Shown in pieces: positions 52,609 to 60,088 of a stretch of DNA of 64,000 nucleotides. The position numbers were made by a program, and so were the translations under genes. Numbering within the stretch: position 1 is the first letter of the stretch; each line of letters begins with the position of its first letter. The stretch is from the NCBI GenBank assembly GCA_964509075.1, contig CAZDWC010000003.1, forward strand, positions 186,001 to 250,000. Direction: 5' to 3'. The notes under the pieces were generated by a model. The model was not told where the DNA came from, searched no databases, and saw only the letters and a list, made by a program, of their open reading frames with translations. This DNA is from UBA7239 sp964509075 (GTDB taxonomy: Bacteria; Pseudomonadota; Gammaproteobacteria; Pseudomonadales; UBA7239).

Positions 52609-53526
52609 CTATACCACATCGCGAGCGTGTACATGCTTGCGAATGAAGTCGCCGATGCGCTTGATTGCCGTACGACCTTCCGGAATGAACATCGCCAGCG
52701 TCTGCCAGACATGCGGCATGCCATCCCATAGTTCCAGCTCACAAGGGACGCCGGCGGCCTTGTATTTTGCCGCCAGACGGCGTGAGTCATCCAGCAGCAC
52801 TTCATCCTTGCTGACCTGAATCAGGGTTGGTGGCAGGCCTGTCGGGTCGCCGTAGAGAGGTGAAGCGTAGATAGTGTGTGGATCAGCGCCGGCCAGATAG
52901 TACTGGGCGCCCTCTGGCAGGCCGTCGCCGGGAATCAGTACGTCCCGCTTGAGATTGGTGATGACAGATTCGCCGGTTACGGCCAGATCCGTCCACGGTG
53001 ACATACCGACTGTGGCAGCGGGAAGTGGCAAGCCGAGATCGCGGATTTTCAGTACCGAGCCGTAGGTAAGGCCGCCGCCGGCGGAGTCGCCCACAATCAC
53101 GATATGTTCCGGTTTGTAGCCTTGTTCAAGCAACCACTTGTACACCTTGACGGCATCCTCTACCGCTGCCGGGTAAGGATGCTCGGGGGCGAGGCGGTAG
53201 TCGGGTGCAACAATGCGGCATTTGGAAGCGACTGACAGCCGCCAGAGAATGTCCTTGTGTGTAGTGTGTGCCGAACAGAAGATGTAGCCGCCGCCGTGCA
53301 GGTAGAGCACGATTTTTTCCGGTTCTGCCCCCATGGCTTTCACCCACAGGCAGGGCACGCCGTCTATGCGTTCGGAGCGGAAATCAATATCTGCAGGTGG
53401 CTTTGGGAGGTGACGGGCCGAGCCATTGACCAGACGACGCAAGGCGACGTGATCCGTATTGTTGAACATGCGTTTTTTCAGCATGCGCAGCGCCAGTTTG
53501 AATGCGGTTGCCTGATAGCTGCTCAT
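52609..53526 (-). CDS. HSL-family alpha/beta hydrolase (esterase)
   Basis: A 305-residue hormone-sensitive-lipase-type esterase. The oxyanion motif HGGG is at residues 77-80, with GGYIF following, and the nucleophile S148 lies in GDSAGGG. The Asp and His of the triad are expected near DEVLLDDS and DGMPHVWQ. Such enzymes cleave short- to medium-chain acyl esters. AGGTGAG is the ribosome site. It lies 18 bases after the next hydrolase (same strand), so the two form an operon facing WS/DGAT; a role in storage-ester turnover is an inference. Confidence 0.93.
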   Translation of the reverse strand: MSSYQATAFKLALRMLKKRMFNNTDHVALRRLVNGSARHLPKPPADIDFRSERIDGVPCLWVKAMGAEPEKIVLYLHGGGYIFCSAHTTHKDILWRLSVASKCRIVAPDYRLAPEHPYPAAVEDAVKVYKWLLEQGYKPEHIVIVGDSAGGGLTYGSVLKIRDLGLPLPAATVGMSPWTDLAVTGESVITNLKRDVLIPGDGLPEGAQYYLAGADPHTIYASPLYGDPTGLPPTLIQVSKDEVLLDDSRRLAAKYKAAGVPCELELWDGMPHVWQTLAMFIPEGRTAIKRIGDFIRKHVHARDVV

Positions 53527-53544
53527 CTCACCTGATTCCTGTTT

Positions 53545-54375
53545 CTATTCCGCCGCCGATGCTGCTGTGGCAGCTGCTGGCGGCTGTTCTGCGTTGGCTG
53601 CACGCATGAACAGGAAACGGTGAATCCAGCGCGCTTCGAACGGCTTCCACTGGTGTTCCTGTTGCGAGAGACGTTCGGCAACGGTGTAGTAGATCATGGG
53701 GTTGTGCGTCATGCCGGTGTGGCTGCCCGTGATGCGCACATTTTCCGTATGCGGATTGATTGGGTCGATGCAGTAGCGCCAGGCTGCGATACCGTCGCTT
53801 TCGCTGTAGATGGAAGTTGACGGTACGGGAGGCGGGGTTTCCCATACAGGTTCGCCGTTGAGCAGTTCATCGGTGGCGATATTAGGATTCAGGCGTTCAT
53901 AAATCTTGAGGATGGGGCCGGAAACATCGACCTCGCTGGTACTTTTGGGGTGTGCGAGATTGAAAGGTGAGCCCAGTGTCACGACTTGACGCACATATTC
54001 AGGCAGACGATGGCCCAGTACGCGGGCATAAATGCCGCCGAGACTCCAGCCCACCAGGCTGATCTTTTCCTGGTGCTGGCCGTAAAGCTCGATGATGCGC
54101 TCTTCCAGTTTGCGATAGATATCATCGCGCAAGCCGGGATTGCGGCCCATATCCCAAGGATAGACGTTGAAATTCTGGCGCTTGAGATAGCGGCGCAGCA
54201 CGTAGGTACTGTTATCGGTAGCCAGAAAGCCTGGAATGACCAGAACAGGCTGGCCATCTCCACGCGGGGCCATGCGCAGCAAAGGCATTGTCGGCAGTAA
54301 TGACAGCGCTTCAATGGGAGCGCGCAATTCCATCAGCGCACTCATCAGGGTCAGTTTATGCAATTGGTCAGCCAT
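53545..54375 (-). CDS. Alpha/beta hydrolase, lipase-like
   Basis: A 276-residue hydrolase. VLVIPGF (residues 44-50) and the nucleophile elbow GWSLGG with S111 are present; the segment DMGRNPGLRD follows the family of lipases/PHA-depolymerase-like proteins. A late His (ITGSHTGMTHNP) probably completes the triad. The C-terminus is Ala-rich. TAGGGGAT is a good ribosome site. Sits directly upstream of the HSL esterase, in the WS/DGAT neighbourhood; substrate unknown. Confidence 0.88.
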   Translation of the reverse strand: MADQLHKLTLMSALMELRAPIEALSLLPTMPLLRMAPRGDGQPVLVIPGFLATDNSTYVLRRYLKRQNFNVYPWDMGRNPGLRDDIYRKLEERIIELYGQHQEKISLVGWSLGGIYARVLGHRLPEYVRQVVTLGSPFNLAHPKSTSEVDVSGPILKIYERLNPNIATDELLNGEPVWETPPPVPSTSIYSESDGIAAWRYCIDPINPHTENVRITGSHTGMTHNPMIYYTVAERLSQQEHQWKPFEARWIHRFLFMRAANAEQPPAAATAASAAE

Positions 54376-54555
54376 ATCCCCTACGTCTCTCGAATGCGCT
54401 ATGAAACAGATATTTCGCTATTGAACACAACAGACAGCGGAGTAGGCCAGCCTCTGACACCATATCTTGTATGGGCATTGCCATTCTGACAGTAATCAGG
54501 GGTCTGTCCAAGCTGTTTGCCATAAAGACAGCTTTGTGTATGCCTACTCGCTATT

Positions 54556-54578
54556 AAAAATGTGATGTTCATCACGCT
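54556..54578 (-). terminator. Possible terminator of the hemerythrin gene
   Basis: On the minus strand GTGAT-GAAC-ATCAC is followed by ATTTTTAAT. The stem overlaps the stop codon of the hemerythrin-domain gene. The stem is short, five base pairs, so efficiency is uncertain. Confidence 0.5.
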
Positions 54579-55630
54579 TTTTTGTCCGCCACTTCAGCCT
54601 CGTTTGTCTCCTTGTCCTGTGTTCGCGCCATGTCATGATAGATCCGCAGGCGGGAGGTATAGGGCTCGGAAATTTGTGTTCGCGCCTTGCGCAACACCCG
54701 GCTGATGTCGCGCATAGCTTCAGTGTAGGTGTCAAAATTGTTGAGCATGCAGTCAACCGTGACGCTTATGTAGTCACGCGGGCTGCGGGAATGGGCACGC
54801 CACAGTTTGCGATAGGCGATGGCATTGCCGCGGTAGGCCTGCTTGAAGCGGCGCGAAACGATGGAGGCCAGACTGTTGCCGTAGGTGGCGATGACGCCGA
54901 TGTTCTCCATGGCCGCGCCCAGGCCAACCAGCTCTGCCATGGTGAAGTCCTCTGCGGCCCGCCCCATCTCGCGGCTCACAGCTTCGAACAGGTCCTGATA
55001 GCGCTTCTCGACAATCTTGCCAAACAGCGGGTCTTTATCCGGCTGGATGTCATGGATGATGTCTGCCCAGTCGGCATCGGACAGCACTTCAAGAATGCGC
55101 GGAAATATCTGGCTTTCTTCCAGATCCATGTGTGCATTGAGCGTAGAGATGTAATCCTCACAGCGGAAGTGCACGCTTTTGATGTTTTCCTGGGTGGGAT
55201 TGTGCAGTGCCTCGCGGATACTGCTGAGCAGTGATTCGGTTTTCTTGGCAGTGGACTCGTGTTCGATCAGCAGGTCGATGACTTCTTCCTTGTTGCTCGC
55301 ATCCCGTGCTGCCAGCTTGCGATAGATGATGTCTTCGCGAGGGTGATGGGAAATGTCGGAAAACTCGCTCATGTAGCGAGCGACATCATTCATGATGTTA
55401 AGATCGGGAGTTCCGCCTTCGTCAATGATGTCTGTCTGCTCGCGCAGCACATTCATCAACTTGGTCATGTATTTATGTTCATTATGCAGATGCAGCATGA
55501 TTTGCGGCGCGGTAAGCAGCTTGATCGGGCGTTGACTCGTCTGCAGCTTGCTGCCTTCCTTGCCTTCGGTTTTCGTGGTTTTGCCGCGTTTGCTACGGGT
55601 GTTTTCGGTAGATGCGCTATGATCTGACAT
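54572..55630 (-). CDS. Hemerythrin HHE-domain protein
   Basis: A 352-residue protein. A basic leader of about 40 residues precedes a four-helix hemerythrin-type domain (about 45-190). Candidate iron ligands are visible: H47/H50 region (LHLHNEHKY), HHPRED, EHES and HMDLEESQIFPRIL. These domains bind a di-iron site and sense or store O2/NO. The C-terminal half (190-350) is helical and charged and is not a known domain. AGGAAT precedes the ATG. It is divergent to the phasin gene. A redox role next to the storage genes is only an inference. Confidence 0.9.
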   Translation of the reverse strand: MSDHSASTENTRSKRGKTTKTEGKEGSKLQTSQRPIKLLTAPQIMLHLHNEHKYMTKLMNVLREQTDIIDEGGTPDLNIMNDVARYMSEFSDISHHPREDIIYRKLAARDASNKEEVIDLLIEHESTAKKTESLLSSIREALHNPTQENIKSVHFRCEDYISTLNAHMDLEESQIFPRILEVLSDADWADIIHDIQPDKDPLFGKIVEKRYQDLFEAVSREMGRAAEDFTMAELVGLGAAMENIGVIATYGNSLASIVSRRFKQAYRGNAIAYRKLWRAHSRSPRDYISVTVDCMLNNFDTYTEAMRDISRVLRKARTQISEPYTSRLRIYHDMARTQDKETNEAEVADKKA

Positions 55631-55819
55631 GGTGGATTCCTGCAGGATATGCTTTGATTATAATCCAGCATGTGGCAAGGAAGCGGCCCCGTTATGCCCG
55701 CGTTAAAAAAAATTCCATCTAGTATGTTTATTCTAGTTTTGCTGACTAATATGAACTTCAACGCCGAGGGAGCAGTTGCCTCAGGTTAAGAAGCTGATTG
55801 CAAACTGTAGGAGTCAAGC

Positions 55820-56260
55820 ATGTCAAAGAAAGCAAAAGATACCAAACTGACCGATAAAGCCAGTGATATGGCCAAAAGCATCTGGCTCGCAGGTCTGGGC
55901 GCCTATGGCAAAGCCTTTGATGAGGCGGTTTCCCAGTATGGCAAGGTCAGCAAGGAAACCACCAAATTGTTTGATGAGCTGGTTGAAAAAGGTCGCCGCC
56001 TGGATGGCGAGAGCCACCACAAGCTGGCCGAAGCCAAAACCAAGACTACCGCCACAATTGAAGAGCGTATTAACAAGGTTCGCGGCAGTGTGAATCTGGG
56101 TGCGTTGACAGGTGGAAGTTCTGATGCAGCCAAAATCGACGAGTTGTCAGCGAAAGTTGATGTGCTGTCCGAGAAGCTGGATGCCTTGCTGGACAGTCTG
56201 GCCGCAAAACCCAAGACGCCAGCTGCAGTAGCCAAGCCGCGTACGTCAACTGCTGCTTGA
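55820..56260 (+). CDS. Phasin family protein (PHA granule-associated)
   Basis: A 146-residue helical protein of the PhaF/PhaI phasin type. SIWLAGLGAYGKAFDEA and FDELVEKGRRLDGE are family signatures; a coiled-coil region (KIDELSAKVDVLSEKLDAL) follows, then an Ala/Pro/Lys-rich end. It lacks the long basic KPAA repeats of PhaF, so it is nearer PhaI. It should coat granules of polyhydroxyalkanoate or neutral lipid. The phaC synthase is not in the window. GTAGGAG is its ribosome site. Confidence 0.92.
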   Translation: MSKKAKDTKLTDKASDMAKSIWLAGLGAYGKAFDEAVSQYGKVSKETTKLFDELVEKGRRLDGESHHKLAEAKTKTTATIEERINKVRGSVNLGALTGGSSDAAKIDELSAKVDVLSEKLDALLDSLAAKPKTPAAVAKPRTSTAA

Positions 56261-56320
56261 TGATCGAAACGTTCTAGCCCTGGACAGACAATCCTTCCTG
56301 TTTGTCTGCTCCACTTTGAT

Positions 56321-56355
56321 GCAAGGTTTCAGCCCTGAAACCTTGCTTTTTTTTT
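56321..56355 (+). terminator. Rho-independent terminator after the phasin gene
   Basis: GCAAGGTTTCAG-CC-CTGAAACCTTGC is a twelve-base perfect stem followed by nine T. It ends the phasin transcript. Confidence 0.96.
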
Positions 56356-56410
56356 GTTTATTTTCGATAGTGCCCGCTTCACACACCAAATGCCTTGTGG
56401 AGTATAACGG

Positions 56411-57079
56411 GTGAAAACGCGAGAGCGGATCCTGCTGACCAGTTTGTTGCTTTTCAACGAAGAGGGGGAGTCGCACGTCACGACGGTGGATATTGCCAAT
56501 GAAATGGATATCAGTCCTGGCAACCTGTATTACCACTTCAAGGGTAAAGAAGTCATTATCGAGACGCTTTACAACCGCTTTGATGAGTCGATAACCGAAA
56601 TCCTGCAGGCCCCACTGAACAAGGCCATTCAGCTGGAAGACAGTTGGTACTATCTCTATGTGGTATTTGAGGAGATGTACCACTATCGTTTCATCTATCA
56701 GAATATTACCGATCTGTTGCAACGTTACGAGAATGTACAAAAGCGTTTTCGTCGCCTGTTGGCGCTGAAATGCCAGACGGCCAAAACGATGATTGTCGGT
56801 ATGAATGAAGCGGGGATGCTGAAGGTTGATGCGGCAACGGCAGACGTTCTGGTCAATAACGTTGTCATGACATTGACGTACTGGATTGCCTATTCCTCGT
56901 TGCGTAGCGGCAAACAGGAAGCTCCGCATATCCTGCACGAAGGGGTTTTCCAGATTCTGTCACTGATCGCGCCACATCTTGCGGAAGGCAGGGAAGAGTA
57001 CCGCGAATATTGTGAGGCTTTTTATCGCCGCGCGCTCAGTGGTGCTTTTAATCCTGCAGTTTCGGAAAGCAGAAACTAG
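56411..57079 (+). CDS. TetR-family regulator, PhaD-like
   Basis: A 222-residue regulator with a GTG start (GGAG ten bases upstream). The N-terminal helix-turn-helix is LLLFNEEGESHVTTVDIANEM plus GNLYYHFKGKEVII, both close to PhaD of pseudomonads. The ligand-binding half is helical. PhaD activates phasin and PHA genes and is thought to sense a fatty-acid-derived effector; the phasin lies 150 bases upstream. The following kinase starts one base after its stop, so they may be co-transcribed, an unusual pairing. Confidence 0.85.
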   Translation: MKTRERILLTSLLLFNEEGESHVTTVDIANEMDISPGNLYYHFKGKEVIIETLYNRFDESITEILQAPLNKAIQLEDSWYYLYVVFEEMYHYRFIYQNITDLLQRYENVQKRFRRLLALKCQTAKTMIVGMNEAGMLKVDAATADVLVNNVVMTLTYWIAYSSLRSGKQEAPHILHEGVFQILSLIAPHLAEGREEYREYCEAFYRRALSGAFNPAVSESRN

Positions 57080-57080
57080 C

Positions 57081-58898
57081 ATGGCGATTTTTTCCGACTG
57101 GCTGATGCGGAGACGCAATCGTTATCGCATATTGTTATTGACGCTGGTTATGTCCTGTGTCGCGGTGCTGGTGTTGGGGTTAACAATATTTGTTTTGTTT
57201 GTCTCGGCATCAGAGCAGAACAAACGCATCATGATGAGCTATGCCGAACATCAGGCCAGTATGTTGCAATCAGTCATGCAACTGGTGCCTGAACAGAATC
57301 GAGGCAATGCTGAGCCTCCAGAGCTGGTAATGGAGCATATTCGCCAGACGTTGGCGCGAAACCCGGTGATGACCGACAGTGGTGAGATGCTATTCGCTTA
57401 TCGTGCCGATCACTTTATTCATTTTGTTTCGCCTTACCGATTTGCCAGTGATACGCCACCGGTTTTGCCGGAAGATCATTTCAGTGTACAGGCCATGAAG
57501 CTGGCGTTGGACGGTCATGCAGGCATGATGACTACGCGAGATTATCGTGATGTGCCGGTGCTGGTGGCTTTTGCGCCGGTGGAAGGCATGAATCTGGGTG
57601 TGCTGGTGAAAGTGGATGTTGCCGAGGTGCGCGGACCATTTGTGCGAACGGCATTGTATGCTGCGCTGGCAAGTCTGGGAGTTATTGTGCTGGGCACATT
57701 GGCGATGCAGCGTGTCAGCAAGCCCTTGATCCAGACGCTGGAAGAAAATGAAACGAAATATCGCACGCTGTTTGAAAGTGCCAACGAAGGCATTATGGTC
57801 ATCAGTGATCGTATCGAAGAGTGCAATGATCAGGTCGTGCGTCTGCTTGGATACGACAAGTCTGAGATCATAGGTCGCCGCATTGTCGATTTTACCCCCG
57901 AGCGTCAGCCCCAGGGAGATACATCATCCGAAATGGCAAGAAACCGTTTTGAATTGGCGCGTCAGGGCAAGCCGCAATATTTTGTCTGGCGCACCCGGCG
58001 CAAGGACGGCAGTGATCTGGATGTCGACGTCATGCTCAAGTCGGTAAGGGTGGGCGAACGCATCTTTGTGCTGACAACACTGCTGGATATTACTGATCGT
58101 CGTCGCGCAGAAATTGAATTGCGACGTGCAGAAAAAGATGTGGCGGATGCGCGCGAGCATCTTGCGCACATGGCACGCTTGTCGACGATGGGTGAAATGG
58201 CAGCTGGTATTGCGCATGAAATCAACCAGCCGCTTGCAGCTATTTCTACTTATGCGCAGGGTTGCACGCGTATGCTGGAAAACGGTTTGCAGGATGCGCA
58301 AGAGCTGGCCGAACCGCTGGAGCGTATTGCCACCCAGGCTATTCGGGCTGGTGAAGTTATCCGGCGCTTGCGTGGTTTTATCAAGAAAAGTTCTTCGGAG
58401 CTGGAACTGGTGGATGCCAACGAGTTGGTGGCGGAAGTCGTCAAACTGGCAGAAGTTGATGCGCGCAAGCACGGGATTCCGGTATTTCTTTACTTGGCAG
58501 AGGCGCTGCCTGCATTGCGTGTGGATCCTGTGCAGTTGCAGCAGGTCATCCTGAACCTGATTCGCAATGCGCTGGAGGCCATGGAAGAAACACCACGCGT
58601 TCGTGCTCGCGTTGATGTTCACACTGCGCGTGAAGACAACGGCCAACTCAGCATTGCGGTAGTTGACCATGGCCCGGGTTTGAGCGAAGACGCACTACAG
58701 CGTGTGTTTGATCCTTTTTTCACGACCAAGGCTGCAGGCATGGGCATGGGGCTTTCAATCAGTCACTCGATTATCAGTGCGCATGGCGGTCGCCTGACCG
58801 CAGCCAACAACGGCTTTGCCCCGGGTGCAGTGTTTACCGTTTTTCTGAATACGTATTCCACGCGGGTTTTACCGGTTGATTATGCGCCGCCACTCTGA
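57081..58898 (+). CDS. FixL/DctS-like PAS-domain sensor histidine kinase
   Basis: About 605 residues from the ATG at 57081. TM1 (about 18-42) and TM2 (about 195-215) enclose a periplasmic sensor of about 150 residues. A PAS domain follows (YRTLFESANEGIMVISDR; about 230-350), with no heme-binding signature obvious. The HisKA site is H379 in AAGIAHEINQPLAAI. The ATPase domain shows NLIRNALEAME, VVDHGPGLS and GMGMGLSISHSI. The layout matches DctB/FixL-class kinases paired with FixJ-type regulators. Ligand unknown. It starts one base after the PhaD-like gene. Confidence 0.94.
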   Translation: MAIFSDWLMRRRNRYRILLLTLVMSCVAVLVLGLTIFVLFVSASEQNKRIMMSYAEHQASMLQSVMQLVPEQNRGNAEPPELVMEHIRQTLARNPVMTDSGEMLFAYRADHFIHFVSPYRFASDTPPVLPEDHFSVQAMKLALDGHAGMMTTRDYRDVPVLVAFAPVEGMNLGVLVKVDVAEVRGPFVRTALYAALASLGVIVLGTLAMQRVSKPLIQTLEENETKYRTLFESANEGIMVISDRIEECNDQVVRLLGYDKSEIIGRRIVDFTPERQPQGDTSSEMARNRFELARQGKPQYFVWRTRRKDGSDLDVDVMLKSVRVGERIFVLTTLLDITDRRRAEIELRRAEKDVADAREHLAHMARLSTMGEMAAGIAHEINQPLAAISTYAQGCTRMLENGLQDAQELAEPLERIATQAIRAGEVIRRLRGFIKKSSSELELVDANELVAEVVKLAEVDARKHGIPVFLYLAEALPALRVDPVQLQQVILNLIRNALEAMEETPRVRARVDVHTAREDNGQLSIAVVDHGPGLSEDALQRVFDPFFTTKAAGMGMGLSISHSIISAHGGRLTAANNGFAPGAVFTVFLNTYSTRVLPVDYAPPL

Positions 58899-58935
58899 TT
58901 GATTACACTGCTGACACATCAACGAGGAAAAAACT

Positions 58936-59565
58936 ATGGCCCAGCCGGCAGCGACACAGGAACTGACCGTTTTTATTGTGGATGACGATGATGCCGTGCG
59001 CGAGTCGCTGGCTTTCCTGATGAAGTCTGTCGGCATCCGTGCGGAGACCTTTGCATCGGCACAGGCTTTTCTCGACGTCTACAACCCCTCCCGCGCAGGT
59101 TGCCTGTTGCTGGATATCCGCATGCCGGGCATGAGTGGTCTGGAATTGCAGGATAAACTGATTCAGTTGGGTTCCATCCTGCCGATCATTTTTATTACCG
59201 GTCATGGTGATGTGCCAATGGCGGTGAAGGCCATCAAGGCCGGCGCTGCCGATTTTGTGCAGAAGCCTTTTCGGGATCAGGAGCTGATCGACCGCATTCG
59301 CGAGGTGCTGGAGGAAGATGCCCAGACACGTGCAGAAAAACTGCAGCGCAACGAAATCCTGCGTCGCATGGATACCCTCACCGAGCGTGAGCGTGAAGTC
59401 ATGGAGCAGGTTGTAGAAGGCAAGGCCAACAAGGTGGTGGCCATTGATCTGAACGTTTCCCAGCGCACAGTGGAAATCCACCGTGCCAATGTCATGGAAA
59501 AGATGAAGGCGCGGTCACTGGCACAACTGGTACGTCTGGTGATGAAAGCCAGGGGCGAGATCTGA
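58936..59565 (+). CDS. FixJ-family response regulator
   Basis: A 209-residue NarL/FixJ regulator. Residues 10-125 are the receiver, with D60 as phospho-acceptor (LLLDIRMPGMSG), FITGHGDVPMAVKAIKAGA and K110 in VQKPF. Residues 145-205 are a LuxR-type helix-turn-helix (LTEREREVMEQVVEG, NVSQRTVEIHRANVMEKM). It is the partner of the preceding kinase (37 bases apart). Targets are unknown; the adjacent storage genes are candidates. Confidence 0.95.
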   Translation: MAQPAATQELTVFIVDDDDAVRESLAFLMKSVGIRAETFASAQAFLDVYNPSRAGCLLLDIRMPGMSGLELQDKLIQLGSILPIIFITGHGDVPMAVKAIKAGAADFVQKPFRDQELIDRIREVLEEDAQTRAEKLQRNEILRRMDTLTEREREVMEQVVEGKANKVVAIDLNVSQRTVEIHRANVMEKMKARSLAQLVRLVMKARGEI

Positions 59566-59578
59566 GGGCCTTTCGGCT

Positions 59579-59896
59579 TCAATGGCGCAAGCGGGCGTAG
59601 AGTTCGGTGACCAGCTCAATCCAGCAGGCAGCGGCTTTGCTGCCTGCGGCTTGTGGTGCCGAGCCGTGAGCCTGCAGTTCTTCTTGCTCATGCGGCATTG
59701 ACCGGCTTTTCATATTTTCCTGGGTTTCCAGTACTTCCCGCAGGAACTGCTGCTGCGCCTCGTTCCAGAACGGTGCTTCGAGAAGCGGCACATCAGCACG
59801 CAGGCGGTGGTTTTCGAAGAAGTCTTCGACATCCTCGGTGCCGCTGGGCATGCCCAGCTGCTGGAATAGGGTGCACATGGTGATACGCGTTTCCAT
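59579..59896 (-). CDS. Small protein, DUF2789-like with an insertion
   Basis: A 105-residue protein. CTLFQQLGMPSGTEDVEDFFENHRL and APFWNEAQQQFLRE, in separate stretches, resemble DUF2789 proteins of about 75-80 residues. Between LREVLETQ (near residue 58) and CWIELVTELYARLR (near residue 90) it has about 28 extra residues, rich in Gln, Glu and Ala, absent from the standard form. Function is unknown for the family. The next Met (residue 7) is an alternative start. It converges with the FixJ-type regulator, 13 bases between stops. Confidence 0.75.
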   Translation of the reverse strand: METRITMCTLFQQLGMPSGTEDVEDFFENHRLRADVPLLEAPFWNEAQQQFLREVLETQENMKSRSMPHEQEELQAHGSAPQAAGSKAAACWIELVTELYARLRH

Positions 59897-60088
59897 GACA
59901 TCGCACTCATCGGATTTTGTTTTGCTCTTTCAGTGTAGATTCTCCTTTCCGACAGTGGTTCCCGGTGGCGCTTGGCAGTGGTCTGAGTGCAGGTTTTGAG
60001 TGCCAGTGCGGCGGGGTTTCAGTACAATGCGCGCTTTCCTGATTTCCTTGTTTCCGGTTGGTTATCCGACCGTCCTGCCGAGGTTGTA

